Part shown: piece after piece, positions 49,701 to 57,130 of the stretch
Numbering within the stretch: position 1 is the stretch's first letter
Layout of the letters: every line of letters begins with the position of its first letter
Assembly: GCA_012934845.2 (NCBI GenBank)
Contig: WNNJ02003657.1
Span: forward strand, 62,001 to 126,000
DNA: 64,000 nucleotides
From: Pomphorhynchus laevis
Lineage: Eukaryota > Acanthocephala > Palaeacanthocephala > Echinorhynchida > Pomphorhynchidae
Reading direction: 5' to 3'
Notes under the pieces: generated by a model
What the model was told of the DNA's origin: nothing
The model's database searches: none
Seen by the model: the letters and a program-made list of their open reading frames with translations, nothing else
Program-made: the position numbers and the translations under genes

Positions 49701-52700
49701 AAAATAAAAATAAAAAATATATAAAAAGTGACTTATTTTATATTTCACTTTTAAATTTTAAATATAAATTGTATAACTTTATATAAATAAATGTATAAAT
49801 GAATTTAATAAATTTATCTCAATATTGTTAAAATGTTTTATAAAATTAAAATTGTTAATAAATAAAAACAAAGTTAATTTGTGTTAATATTATTTTCTTA
49901 TTTTTAAGATAAATATTATTAAATTTATCTGGATAAATCCAGTAGTTAACAAGATAAATAAAATATATTTATTTCAAGATTTTTTTTAAATAAATTTAGC
50001 GAAAAAATCAAGGTCGTTTTTTTTATTTTTTAAAATAGTTGATAGTGATCAATTATTGATAAAGAATTATTGGAGCTGGATCAAAGCATCTTCAGAAAAT
50101 ACATAAGGTAATTTTCATAAGGTAATTTAACATCCCCCTTCTCCGCTTTCCCTTATCCAAATCGTCTCTATCTTCTCCCACAGTAACATCTTCCTCTCCT
50201 CACGATATTGCATTTCTTATAGAATTTGATGGGAAGCTTTATTTATTATACATTTAGATGACAAACACTTTTGAGTTCCCGACTTGAACAAGGCAATAGA
50301 GCTTCTTATGAAATTTTGGTAGATGCACTCTGTAGGCATGCGGTCGGCGTCGAAGCACGCTGGGAAGCAATATCTGCTGTATTCAATAGGCCTTGCCAAC
50401 GAATGTGGAGGCGCCCCCGTACTACCTGAAAATTCTGAATTGTTAAGTTGTTTTCACCATGTGCCAGTCTTTGAGCTAGTTTCGATTTTTCCATTGATAA
50501 ACGTGTACGTCAGCGGGGTCCAGGTCTCTAAGAATACGGATGCCGGAACCTTTCAGGTGAAATGATTTACGACGTATAAGCTGCACAATTTCACATGAAG
50601 TAAACACCATTTTGAGAAGGCGTGGACGATCGTTGGCGGATGAAGGGGCACGACCTAGCCGGAAGACAGCTCTGTAACGCATATCTCTCACAGTTTCACC
50701 AGATGATGATCAATTTAAGACATTCGTTAGAATATATCAAACATTTAAGTCATTATCAAGTCTGACCTGATTATTTAGGGCATCTGACTCCTTAATGTTA
50801 GCAATTAAAATGCATTTTTTATAACAAGCAACATTTAAACGGGATCTGTTTGAACGACCAGTACTATATACAAGGGCACGATTGTGCTTTTCGTGAGAAG
50901 CACTAATTCAATCTACCTTAACTGGTTGCGTGTTATGAGATAGTTGGTTTATACGAATTGCGGGAGTTTGCGATCTATCAGATGACCAAGTAGACATATT
51001 GTTGTGGTTGTTTATAGCCGTTTCCGTCATATAACTGGTCGGTCTTACTACAAGAGATCCACCATTGTTAACCAAGACCGTCTGTTTGCCCATATTCATC
51101 GGCATATTTTGATCTCTTCCGGGAATGCATCACAAAAAATCGATTGGTTGCAAACAGTATATCGAACAGTATCATTTGTTTGGCTTGTTAAGCGATTTGG
51201 ACCTTGACGTGACACTGAATCTAGCTGGGCATAGTAACTATTTGGTGATGGTAGCCTGTTACCCGATAGCAACGAACATACTTGTCTCTGAAGTTCAAGA
51301 ACGTTTGTCTGTAAAGTAGCTACGCAAAATCCACAAATAAAATCTATATAAAGGAAATTGACAGGTAGTTGACGCGGTATCCACACAGTGGTCCAAACAA
51401 AACATTGTGAATTAGAACATTTAATGTTACGGTTATTACTTTCGTCTGTATATGATATATCGTGGGACATAGCAACCGAATTAGCCTTCAAGGCTTGCTT
51501 GACTTTGGACCGACTTTCATCATCCTACTGAACGCCCACTGTCATCATATCGCTTAGAAGAAACAACAGCTGTTTTACGTGGCCGACCTCTTGTCATTTG
51601 TAATTTCGTTCCTCGTTTGATATTTTTGTAGTAACTGTAATGTAATTAACTTAATTACTTATGTTGTAAGTATTTAAGAATCAAGACAATTTTTCAAATT
51701 ATTATTTAATTACTTTAATATTATTATATTATTATATTATTTAATTTTATAATATTAATTTCATTTTTAAAATAGTTGATAATTATCCATTATTGATAAA
51801 TAATTATTAAAGCTGGATCAAAGAAAAAAGGAAATTATTTTTGATATTTTATTTGATCCAGCTTCAATAATTATTTATCAATATTGTTAAAATGCTTTAT
51901 AAAATTAAAATTGTTAAACAAGTTAAATGGATGAAAAAAATTTCAAATAGTTGATACAGATCAATTATTGATAAATAATTATTGGAGCTGTATCAAAGAA
52001 AAGAGGAAATTATGTTTGATATTTCGCTGACTTCTGTTAGCATCTTAGGTAAATTCTAAAGGTGCTAACAGAAGTTAGCGAAATATCAAAAAAAATCCTA
52101 TTTTATTCGATCCAGCTCCAATAATTCTTATCTCAATATTGTTAAAATGTGTTATAAAATTAAAATTGTTAAAAAATAAAAACAAAGAGTTAATTTGTGT
52201 TAATATTATTTTATTTTTTTAAGATAAATGTTATTATATTTATATAATTTGAGAAGGGAACCTATTGTCAGAGAGGACTGCGTAAAAAATATATAACCAA
52301 TAGTCTCCTAACATGCTAAAATCGATTTAAAATGTTCGTTTGCTAATTCGTCGGATCATACTGCCTTGTGATTTTTAAGCTTACCCAAGACAAAAGGTAC
52401 TTTATCCGCGATAATATTAAATCCAGCTTTGATAATTTTTTGTAATATATTATTTTGATAAAATATTATGTTCATACCAATTTTAATAAAAGATATGAAT
52501 AATATATTTGTATTTAATATATTTGTATTCGTATTATTCATATTTACATTTTTGAATAATTCTAACAGTTCTAGCAGTTATTGAACTGCTAGAATTCTAG
52601 TGGTTTTTCATGATGAGGCCTTTTTCCTTATTCGAATACATCGTATATTATATATTTGTAAATATTAATATATTATCATTTTGCCAATATATTTGTCAAT

Positions 52701-55370
52701 ATCATAATAAAATATTATGTTTATTCAAATTCTAAGATATTTACATTTTTAAACCAGTTCCTCCTGATGACCTTTATTCCCTTTTTTATGAACATATTCC
52801 TATGAATATGTTCATAAAAAATTGATTTTAATTATTATAAAATTATTTATATTAAAAATGTGATTAATTAAATAATTAATTATTAATTAATGATTAATTA
52901 ATTATTAATTAAAATGTGATTTTTTGTATTTTATTGTTATTTCAATAACGTAATATTAACTTTAATTTATTCAATTTATTTTATATATTTCACAAAACAT
53001 TTAGTATATGCATGATTTCGATCGAGTACTTGTTGATGCTCCTTGTACTGGTACTGGAGTTATATCAAAGGATCCTGAAGCTAAATGCTCAAAGGTATAC
53101 TAGCGTCTAGTGCATTATGCACGATTATAACATTTAGGCAAACAAAATTATGATTTTCAATTTTATAATTAAATTAAAATTCTTTGCTGATGCTTACTGC
53201 ATCAGCATACTTTCAATAAGTCTCCTAAAATATATTAAAAATATATTTTATATTGAAAATATAAACTTTTATATTGAAAATATAAACTCAGCAAATTAAA
53301 ATTGATGATTAAAATTCGACTGAACAAATGTATCGATAAACAGAGCAAATCCTTCATCATCAGTGATAAGAGGAATCCTTCATCAAATACAAGAGGAATT
53401 AAAATTTCAAAGTATAAAGTTTAAATTCATTCAAAATGTTTAATGGCGGCTAAAACAATTTGATAGTTTGATGACTTCTTTAATTAAGCGTTTTCTATAG
53501 CTTTTATAGAAAAGATTTCCTTTCAATCAGTATTACGTTATTAAAGTTGATAGTTAATTGCCAATGCAGATTTATAAATTTAAATTAATTCATTTAAAAT
53601 TTATATTTAATTTTGTCATTGGATATTTCAGTGACAGGTTGAAATCCTTGAATATAGCTATTTTATATTTTTTTATAAAACTGCATTGCTAATTTTTCGA
53701 ATTATTAGAACATTATAATAAATGACGTCTAAACGTTTGAATTTAAAAAGATTTTCAATGACATGTGCCATTTTTCATTAAAAAAAGTTTTTTTTTAAGC
53801 AAAACTTTTACAGAGATAATTTTTTAAATGACTAACATGGTAGTCATTTAAAAAAATTGTACTCGTAGAAGTAAATAAGCGATACTTATTTTAAATAGTT
53901 ACAGATTCTAGTTAAAACATTTCTTATAAATTTTGTTTTTAGACCGAATTAGACATTCAACGTTGTTCCACCTTCCAGCGCCAATTACTATTAACAGCGA
54001 TAGATTGTATAAACGCAAAGAGTGGAAACAATCCAAGAATTATCGTATACTCTACATGTTCCGTTCTTGTAGGTGCATTCCAATACGTTAATTTTATATA
54101 AAAGGGATACATAATATTAAACAGTTCATCTTATTAAGTTCATATTTCCTTTTTTAAGTTAATACTTTGAAAAATTATCAACTTTCTTTCTTCGATAATA
54201 AATTCTATAAAATTTCTTTTTTTCGAAATGGCATCTATGAAAATGTATTTAAAATGCATCTACATACAATGTATTTACAAAAATGTTATGTTATTTTAAT
54301 AAAAAATAAAATTTATTTTAAAGCATAAAATCTTTAATTTGTTTTGAATAATAAATCAAAAATGTGAGGACTTTGATCGCTATCATGCCCATTTTTAATT
54401 AAATTTATTAATTGAAATTTATTTCAGCTTTGTGGTATATTTTAACAAAGCATTCTATTTTCCAGGTAGCCGAAAATGAAGCAGTTATTGAGTACGCATT
54501 GAAGAAACGACCAAACGTCAGAATTATACCAACTGGTATTGAATTTGGTATTGATGGATTTACAAAGTATGTGTTAAGTTGTTTGTGTTTTATATTTTTG
54601 GTTATCTTATCATTTTTCGTAAATAATAAAAACTATTTGTTTGTGAACCAAACAAATAGTTCAAGTGTTACATAAAGTAAAACATTTAAGTTACTTCCAG
54701 CTTAAAGTTTCAAGTTTTTACGATCGGAATATTCAAAAAAGTTCAAGACTAGTCGGAATGATCGCTCAGACTGCTGTGGCAGCTTTACTTTCGACAAGAG
54801 AAAAACAAAATAAGAGAAAAGTAATCAATGAGGAGGATAAACGAATATTAATGACTAGATAAAACAGAGTTCGTAACTTATAAGAACCCAAATAGAATAA
54901 ACAAAGAATAAAATCTAGTCTGAAGGCTTAACTTTTGTAAATGAAAATTTATAAATTTATGTGAATAAATCAACTCAATGAACTTGAATTTGATACGTGA
55001 ACCGTATAAAATTACTTTTTATGGTAAAACAAAATAGTGTTTTAATTGTTCTAATTTGCCTATTTTTTATTTTAAGATTTCGAGAGTATCGTTTTTTATT
55101 TTAAGATTTCGAGAGTCTCGTTTTCATCCGTCTATGAAACTTTGTCGTCGTTTCTATCCACATACACATAACATGGACGGGTTCTTTGTAGCGAAACTTA
55201 TCAAATTACCAGGTTAGACATTGCGATACTTCATTAAACCCTCTACTCTTTTGTTTAATAAGGAGTCACAATTAATGCTGCCAAGTCCGGTATAATCGTT
55301 AATGGTTTGTTACTTATTATGATTTATCTTTCTAGATGACGCAAGCAAGAAATCACACGAGCAGAATTAA
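28587..55370 (+). CDS. NOP2: NOP2: nucleolar rRNA cytosine-C5 methyltransferase (spliced)
   Basis: NOP2 methylates a conserved cytosine of large-subunit rRNA in the nucleolus and is needed for 60S subunit assembly. Exons between 41,448 and 55,370 encode the conserved domain in unbroken order. They hold the [17 protein letters not shown] block, SAM-binding [11 protein letters not shown], the motif IV cysteine in DAPCTGTG (53,044-53,046), the motif VI cysteine in STCSV (54,057-54,059) and the C-terminal [18 protein letters not shown]. Upstream candidate exons (28,568-28,711, 30,902-31,117, 36,553-36,702) encode a basic then acidic region as expected for the N-terminus, but the junctions 31,117/36,553 and 36,702/41,448 do not keep frame, so exons are probably missing from my model. 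Short introns are 45-49 bases; long ones hold mobile elements. Confidence 0.9.
29444..30430 (-). pseudogene. A-type LINE 3' fragment in a NOP2 intron
   Basis: Minus-strand pieces read [20 protein letters not shown] and [11 protein letters not shown], then [18 protein letters not shown], equivalent to the ORF2 C-terminus of the A families but more diverged. The 3' end TGTGGCAAATGCGC at 29,453 has a degraded hairpin. It is an older insertion than the copies left of 28 kb. Confidence 0.8.
30902..30936 (+). CDS. NOP2: NOP2 candidate exon (35 nt)
   Basis: CTTACAG acceptor and GTAAAT donor. It reads [12 protein letters not shown] in frame between its neighbours, with a 45-base intron following. 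Confidence 0.5.
30982..31036 (+). CDS. NOP2: NOP2 candidate exon (55 nt)
   Basis: ATTTAG acceptor and GTAATA donor. It reads [19 protein letters not shown] continuously with both neighbours. A 49-base intron follows. Confidence 0.5.
31086..31117 (+). CDS. NOP2: NOP2 candidate exon (32 nt)
   Basis: TTTGTAG acceptor and GTATTA donor. It reads [10 protein letters not shown]. The next placed exon is 5.4 kb away and not in phase, so at least one intervening exon is missing. Confidence 0.45.
31236..31259. repeat. Perfect 10-bp hairpin
   Basis: AATAGAACTT, loop AATG, AAGTTCTATT. Confidence 0.85.
31970..32100 (-). ncRNA. Candidate hammerhead ribozyme (F3, copy a)
   Basis: On the minus strand the order is GAGCTGT-C (plus 32,087-32,094), a stem I hairpin TAGGGGTGCTGCA/TGCAGCAGCCCCCTA (plus 32,074-32,086 and 32,045-32,059; 13 pairs with a two-base bulge), CTGATGA (plus 32,038-32,044), a stem II hairpin (plus 32,026-32,037), then AAAA in place of GAAA and a stem III strand. 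This is the canonical type III layout. Stem II and GAAA are changed in this copy but intact in copy c (GACTAAAAAGTC-GAAA). It is probably inactive here, but the design is plain. Confidence 0.65.
32160..32375 (-). repeat. F3 repeat, copy b
   Basis: CCCCTA-CTGATTA-GACTCAAAAGTA-GAAA-CAGCATA is readable on the minus strand, with two changes from the consensus. The flanking sequence from AGTAGGATTTAAAAG to GATTAAAGGAATC is shared with copy c. The GTC and stem I 5' strand are missing. Confidence 0.65.
32563..32591. repeat. Perfect 12-bp hairpin
   Basis: TTTGTCAGTCTA, loop TTTGT, TAGACTGACAAA. Confidence 0.9.
32588..32800 (-). repeat. F3 repeat, copy c
   Basis: The minus strand reads GCCCCCTA-CTGATGA-GACTAAAAAGTC-GAAA-CAGCATA, the best-preserved core of the three. 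At its upstream side the sequence turns back on itself (CTCATCAGTAGG/CCTACTGATGA around 32,757-32,789), so a second half-core faces it on the plus strand. Confidence 0.65.
33480..33590 (+). pseudogene. Possible LINE endonuclease scrap
   Basis: [20 protein letters not shown] resembles the TETWL-x-x-DISD segment of CR1-like endonucleases. It is too short to place in a family. Confidence 0.4.
33590..34368 (+). pseudogene. LTR-retrotransposon pol fossil (Ty3/Gypsy-like)
   Basis: Residual similarity to the reverse transcriptase palm of Ty3/Gypsy-type elements is visible around 33,640-33,830, with weaker similarity beyond. It is heavily broken, with no LTRs identified, and looks old. The Merlin transposon lies at its right edge; whether the fossil resumes beyond 35,529 is uncertain. 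Confidence 0.45.
34361..34368. repeat. Left target-site duplication of Merlin
   Basis: AACAATTT, identical to 35,529-35,536. Eight bases is the length known for Merlin insertions. Confidence 0.9.
34491..35374 (+). CDS. Merlin transposase, one frame break
   Basis: The first frame (34,491-34,682) starts MDNLDHYEQ and has CIICDTY, the zinc-ribbon-like start of Merlin transposases. The second frame continues the family order: [12 protein letters not shown] near 34,700, [11 protein letters not shown] (first Asp), [12 protein letters not shown] (second Asp), then [19 protein letters not shown] (catalytic Glu) and an EFCLFYNN ending. A single shift around the adenine run at 34,681-34,687 separates them. 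All three acidic residues are kept, so the inactivation is recent. Confidence 0.85.
35481..35526. repeat. Perfect 46-bp palindrome at the Merlin 3' end
   Basis: The 23 bases starting ATCAGAGGTAGAATTTT at 35,481-35,503 are the exact reverse complement of 35,504-35,526, with no loop. It amounts to two TIRs placed head to head. Confidence 0.95.
35529..35536. repeat. Right target-site duplication of Merlin
   Basis: AACAATTT, the partner of 34,361-34,368. Confidence 0.9.
35828..36235 (+). pseudogene. C-terminal fragment of a family-D-like RT element
   Basis: A plus-strand reading at 36,080-36,200 gives [20 protein letters not shown] and PNTLASKY. The RPDG-x-T-x-x-PW ... V-x-D-x-x-x-P-x-TLA pattern is the C-terminal hallmark of the invertebrate RT-element type seen at 590-1,268. 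It is an isolated, frame-broken piece. Confidence 0.6.
36298..36325. repeat. Perfect 11-bp hairpin
   Basis: TGGGTCATATT, loop TATTCC, AATATGACCCA. Confidence 0.9.
36553..36599 (+). CDS. NOP2: NOP2 candidate acidic exon
   Basis: TTTTTTTAG acceptor and GTAACC donor. It reads [15 protein letters not shown] and joins in phase across a 46-base intron to the next exon. The acidic composition fits the region before the NOP2 catalytic domain. Confidence 0.5.
36646..36702 (+). CDS. NOP2: NOP2 candidate acidic exon
   Basis: CTTTTAG acceptor and GTATCC donor. It reads [18 protein letters not shown]. The link to the exon at 41,448 is unresolved. Confidence 0.5.
36875..37765. repeat. Two diverged direct copies of a ~350-bp sequence
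   Basis: Segments 36,875-37,205 and 37,395-37,765 share GAGATTCCGCAAGGACGATG and, further on, TAAGCCCGCTCGACTT. They differ at many positions and by indels. They may be terminal sequences of the RT element to the right. Weakly similar CTCGCTCGTTCAAC lies near 40,810. Confidence 0.65.
37795..40385 (-). pseudogene. Decayed RT element, family-D-like, lacking most of the RT
   Basis: The minus strand starts at 40,381 with [10 protein letters not shown] and a cysteine-rich segment ([24 protein letters not shown]). Then comes [13 protein letters not shown] ... MSQLILQR near 39,950-39,880. Near the end at 38,165-38,040 is an EFRD-x(4)-RYG-x(3)-L segment, followed by C-x-CG and a GLPSISH block. Cys-rich start, QLILQRP-like block and EFRD-RYG-CCG-HNE block in this order mark the invertebrate element type with the GTTQGDP RT. 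The RT core is largely absent and frames change often. Confidence 0.6.
38813..38850. repeat. Perfect 11-bp hairpin
   Basis: CCTCGTTATGG, 16-base loop, CCATAACGAGG. Confidence 0.85.
41448..41518 (+). CDS. NOP2: NOP2 exon, start of the conserved region
   Basis: It reads [20 protein letters not shown], matching the IQDIV-like helix before the NOP2 domain. The acceptor AAAAG is weak, but the preceding 100 bases hold no other AG. The GTGTGC donor plus a 47-base intron keeps frame and gives nearly the family spacing. Confidence 0.7.
41566..41671 (+). CDS. NOP2: NOP2 exon
   Basis: It reads [20 protein letters not shown] followed by [15 protein letters not shown], a clear NOP2 match. The donor GTCTAA starts a 2.9-kb intron that holds the ubiquilin copy. 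Confidence 0.92.
41757..43089 (+). pseudogene. Intronless ubiquilin copy inside a NOP2 intron
   Basis: Ubiquilins carry proteasome substrates using an N-terminal ubiquitin-like domain, STI1 repeats and a C-terminal UBA domain. Here the reading starts inside the protein ([13 protein letters not shown]) and runs [32 protein letters not shown] and [15 protein letters not shown]. It ends in a UBA-like [20 protein letters not shown]. No introns interrupt it and the ubiquitin-like domain is missing. One in-frame stop (TAA at 41,953-41,955, where the family has Gln) precedes a 377-codon open frame from 41,956. The UBA lacks the MGF loop. It is most likely an old 5'-truncated retrocopy; a translated N-terminally short product is possible. 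Confidence 0.8.
43322..44200. repeat. Intronic direct duplication with an insertion in the first copy
   Basis: Block 1 (ATTCATAAAATAGTATTTTA ... TTATTAGATCAG) occurs at 43,322-43,407 and 43,921-44,009. Block 2 (ACTTTG/ATT-TTTTTTCATAT ... TTTAAAGTAATAATTTT) occurs at 43,830-43,918 and 44,097-44,200. The blocks are about 420 bases apart in the first copy and 90 in the second, so about 300 bases near 43,445-43,740 look inserted. Confidence 0.65.
44613..44790 (+). CDS. NOP2: NOP2 exon
   Basis: ATTTAG acceptor. It reads [20 protein letters not shown] and continues through [19 protein letters not shown] to YDSQVPI. It ends at a GTAACC donor. The following intron is only 46 bases (44,791-44,836). 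Confidence 0.95.
44837..44977 (+). CDS. NOP2: NOP2 exon with SAM-binding motif
   Basis: TTTCAG acceptor. It reads [20 protein letters not shown] and then [14 protein letters not shown], the motif I nucleotide-binding loop. The donor is GTTAGT. It is in phase with the exon at 46,815. Confidence 0.95.
45100..46210. repeat. Short dispersed direct repeats in a NOP2 intron
   Basis: CTGAAGATGCTAGTAG occurs at about 45,206 and 46,116. GACTTTCAA-T/C-TATAC-x(2)-GATCGTTCCTGAATATTTA-like sequence occurs near 45,118, 45,245 and 46,160. No coding content is seen. Confidence 0.55.
46815..46954 (+). CDS. NOP2: NOP2 exon
   Basis: It reads [20 protein letters not shown] ... DGRIFNK between a TTTATAG acceptor and a GTAAAT donor, matching the family block around VLANDAN. 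A 6-kb intron with repeats follows. Confidence 0.95.
48080..49045. repeat. Intronic 130-bp direct duplication
   Basis: The stretch containing ACCAACAAGATTGTCAAATA occurs at about 48,070-48,195 and 48,920-49,045 with few changes. Both copies run into the TTGATAATAATCCATTTTTG end of the fold-back family. The second is cut by a LINE fragment. Confidence 0.75.
48441..48477. repeat. Perfect 17-bp hairpin, 3-base loop
   Basis: CTTTTTTATTTTCATCA, loop TTT, TGATGAAAATAAAAAAG. Confidence 0.95.
49046..49290 (-). pseudogene. A2 LINE scrap in a NOP2 intron
   Basis: The minus strand reads [20 protein letters not shown] and [20 protein letters not shown], the start of the A2 RT domain. It is truncated at both ends and sits within a fold-back repeat copy. 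Confidence 0.85.
50220..51605 (-). pseudogene. LINE ORF1 fragment (B-like)
   Basis: The minus strand starts near 51,597 with [13 protein letters not shown]. After a frame change it reads [17 protein letters not shown] ... [13 protein letters not shown], the ORF1 zinc-like motif. Further on it has [32 protein letters not shown] and [20 protein letters not shown]. The C-terminal block corresponds to GETDLMIRNFRVVRRRPF in LINE B. ORF2 is absent. It is frame-broken. Confidence 0.75.
51773..51900. repeat. Fold-back element copy
   Basis: TTGATAAATAATTATTAAAG-CTGGATCAAA is followed after a short centre by the inverted TTTGATCCAGCTTCAATAAT and TATTTATCAAT. Arms are about 35 bases. Confidence 0.8.
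51945..52160. repeat. Fold-back element copy, longest
   Basis: TAATTATTGGAGCTG ... TTTGATATTTCGCTGACTTC-TGTTAGCA is mirrored by TGCTAACA-GAAGTTAGCGAAATATCAAA ... CAGCTCCAATAATT. Arms reach about 75 bases with a 20-base centre. Related single arms occur near 48,170, 49,020, 49,370 and 50,035. There is no coding capacity, so this is a MITE-like family. Confidence 0.85.
52569..52594. repeat. Perfect 11-bp hairpin
   Basis: TTCTAGCAGTT, loop ATTG, AACTGCTAGAA. Confidence 0.9.
52783..52822. repeat. Perfect 18-bp hairpin, 4-base loop
   Basis: TTTTTTATGAACATATTC, loop CTAT, GAATATGTTCATAAAAAA. This is the longest perfect arm found outside recognised elements. Confidence 0.95.
53005..53094 (+). CDS. 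NOP2: NOP2 exon with catalytic motif IV
   Basis: It reads [20 protein letters not shown] and [10 protein letters not shown]. The DAPC cysteine at 53,044-53,046 is one of the two catalytic cysteines. ATTTAG acceptor, GTATAC donor, phase 0. Confidence 0.95.
53821..53854. repeat. Perfect 14-bp hairpin
   Basis: TTTTTAAATGACTA, loop ACATGG, TAGTCATTTAAAAA. Confidence 0.9.
53943..54068 (+). CDS. NOP2: NOP2 exon with catalytic motif VI
   Basis: It reads [20 protein letters not shown] and ends [10 protein letters not shown]. The TCS cysteine at 54,057-54,059 is the nucleophile position of this family. Exactly 42 codons; GTAGGT donor. Confidence 0.95.
54466..54566 (+). CDS. NOP2: NOP2 exon
   Basis: It reads [20 protein letters not shown] ... 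[15 protein letters not shown] acceptor and GTATGT donor, ending in phase 2. Confidence 0.95.
54631..54661. repeat. Perfect 13-bp hairpin
   Basis: AACTATTTGTTTG, loop TGAAC, CAAACAAATAGTT. It lies in the NOP2 intron just after the exon ending at 54,566. Confidence 0.9.
55063..55120 (+). promoter_or_regulatory. Tandemly duplicated 3' splice site of a NOP2 exon
   Basis: TTTTTTATTTTAAGATTTCG is present twice, 29 bases apart. AG dinucleotides are at 55,075-55,076 and 55,104-55,105. Only the second yields the conserved reading frame. Confidence 0.85.
55106..55212 (+). CDS. NOP2: NOP2 exon behind a duplicated acceptor
   Basis: It reads [20 protein letters not shown] then [15 protein letters not shown], the C-terminal hallmark. 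The acceptor at 55,104-55,105 is the second of two near-identical copies; the first, 29 bases upstream at 55,075-55,076, would shift frame and stop after about ten codons. Confidence 0.93.
55336..55370 (+). CDS. NOP2: NOP2 last coding exon
   Basis: TTTCTAG acceptor. It reads [10 protein letters not shown] and ends at the TAA at 55,368-55,370. If the preceding 123-base intron were retained the protein would end one residue after KLP. The C-terminal extension is much shorter than in vertebrate NOP2. Confidence 0.75.
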
Positions 55371-55535
55371 CATTATAATAATTTTGTAGATAATGTTTCT
55401 ATTAAAAATATTGCGTCTTTTTACGTTAAGTTCGCTTTTATAAATTATTTATTTTAATCAAAGTTTCTAAATAATATGTAATTTAAATATTTCTGTATTT
55501 TGAAAATACAATTAAAAATGTGATTTTTAAATGCG

Positions 55536-55723
55536 TTTAAATGTACATTAAAACCACTCTCTGTGGTTTTAATGGATGGGCTGTTATTCCATCCGCAACC
55601 CGGAGGACGCGCTGGATAACCTTAGCTAGGTCATCAGGATGTGATCTAGCCGCGGCTATTATATATAATATAATAAAACCTAGGTATAATATGTAGTGCT
55701 TTAAAATGTACATTAAAACCACT
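55536..55723. mobile_element. Short insertion with ~23-bp flanking direct repeats
   Basis: TTTAAATGTACATTAAAACC-ACT at 55,536-55,558 recurs with one extra A at 55,700-55,723. Between them is a GC-richer core (GCAACCCGGAGGACGCGCTG around 55,595) unlike its surroundings. The long target duplication suggests a target-primed insertion, such as a 5'-truncated LINE or a SINE. The family is not recognised. Confidence 0.55.
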
Positions 55724-56859
55724 TTCTGTCTATATGAATAAAATACTTAAAGTAATTAAAGCACATTTTAAAAAATATTGCAAGGTAATTGAAATTAATA
55801 CTGGTATAAAACACTATTTCAGTATTAATTCTACAAAAGAATTTTTAGAACAGACAAAAGGAATAAATTTTTAAAATATAAATACATACGATTTTAGTAC
55901 GCTTTATACAAATCTAGATTTAGTAGATATTAAAGAAGCGTTAGTAAAATTAATTAATCTTTATATTCGGAAAAAGATATACATATATATGTTATAATAA
56001 CTATAACGACTATCTAACAAATAATTACATTAATAAAATTACATATTATTTCTAATATGTAATTTATAAATATTTCTGTATTTTGAAAAAACAAAAAAAT
56101 TGATTTTTTTATTTATGTAAAAAAGTATGTTAAAAGAATAATTAAATTTAGTTAAAAAATAGTTAAATTATAAATTAAATTTTTATCAATAACTTTTTAA
56201 TTAAAATAATCGTTTTAAATCATTTTTATTTTGAAAAACTTGGAAAATACTTAAATTTGCAATCTCTCTAAAAACGTCAACCTGCAATTCATCAAACTGA
56301 TCAATTTGCAACTCATTATCTAAAAATATTATTAATATTTCTGCATTTTAAGAATACAAAAAAGGTTATTTAAATAAAATTTAGTTATTAAATTTAGTTT
56401 GCATTAAATTCAATTTGCTGATAGCGTTTAACAATTTCGGATTTTCTTACATTACGATTTCGATTTCGATATTCAATTTCGTTTGTTGATAATTAAAAAT
56501 CAACAAATCTACATTAATTCATAAAACAGTGAATTGTGGGTTGTATATAAAAACGAAAGATAATATGCTGCGTGGATAAAACAGGTACCGAAATTATTCA
56601 TAACTTCTTTAATATTCAACCTGGCAATAAAGAGAAAACTTTAAAATTATATTGAATAATAATATCTGGGATAGATTACAAGACATTTTAACCAAGTCCG
56701 TCGCGTAGGCTAAAAATCAAATTCCTGTATCAGAACAACGTCTTTCTACAAGGCAAGAAAATAATATAAATTGATATGTCCAGCTTTAATGTATCTACCA
56801 TATCTCGTCAATAAAGGTTTAAAAATATAAATAATTAAATAATTGTGGCAGTTGTTCTG

Positions 56860-56890
56860 TCTGCTTCTAATACCTTGTATTAGAAGCAGA
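56860..56890. repeat. Perfect 14-bp hairpin, 3-base loop
   Basis: TCTGCTTCTAATAC, loop CTT, GTATTAGAAGCAGA. Confidence 0.95.
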
Positions 56891-56929
56891 ATAATACCTT
56901 TAATAATAACAATTAATAATACCTTTAAT

Positions 56930-57130
56930 ACCTTTGTGAATCTTCAATGAAGATTCAAAAATATAAAGTATTATACTGTTCAGTATACTACATTGTTCAA
57001 ATATTGTCTTCATAGATACGAATTATGCTATTAATACTTATTTTAAAAAATCTCAGCATTGACATGTTTTCGAACTTTCATCAAAGTAATCGAATCTTCA
57101 TTGCAGGTTCGATTGAAAGTTCGATCTTTA
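56930..57130 (+). repeat. Left copy of a long-range inverted repeat
   Basis: Two blocks, one containing ACATTGTTCAAATATTGTCT and one containing CAGCATTGACATGTTTTCGA, recur on the opposite strand at 63,850-64,000. TCGAACTTTCATCAAAGTAA also recurs inverted near 63,420-63,450. The order of the two blocks is swapped between the ends. Confidence 0.75.

Noticed and set aside
54665-54862. 65-codon frame in a NOP2 intron with a basic C-terminus
   Set aside because: It lies between two well-supported exons and has no acceptor/donor that would include it in frame; kept only as intron.
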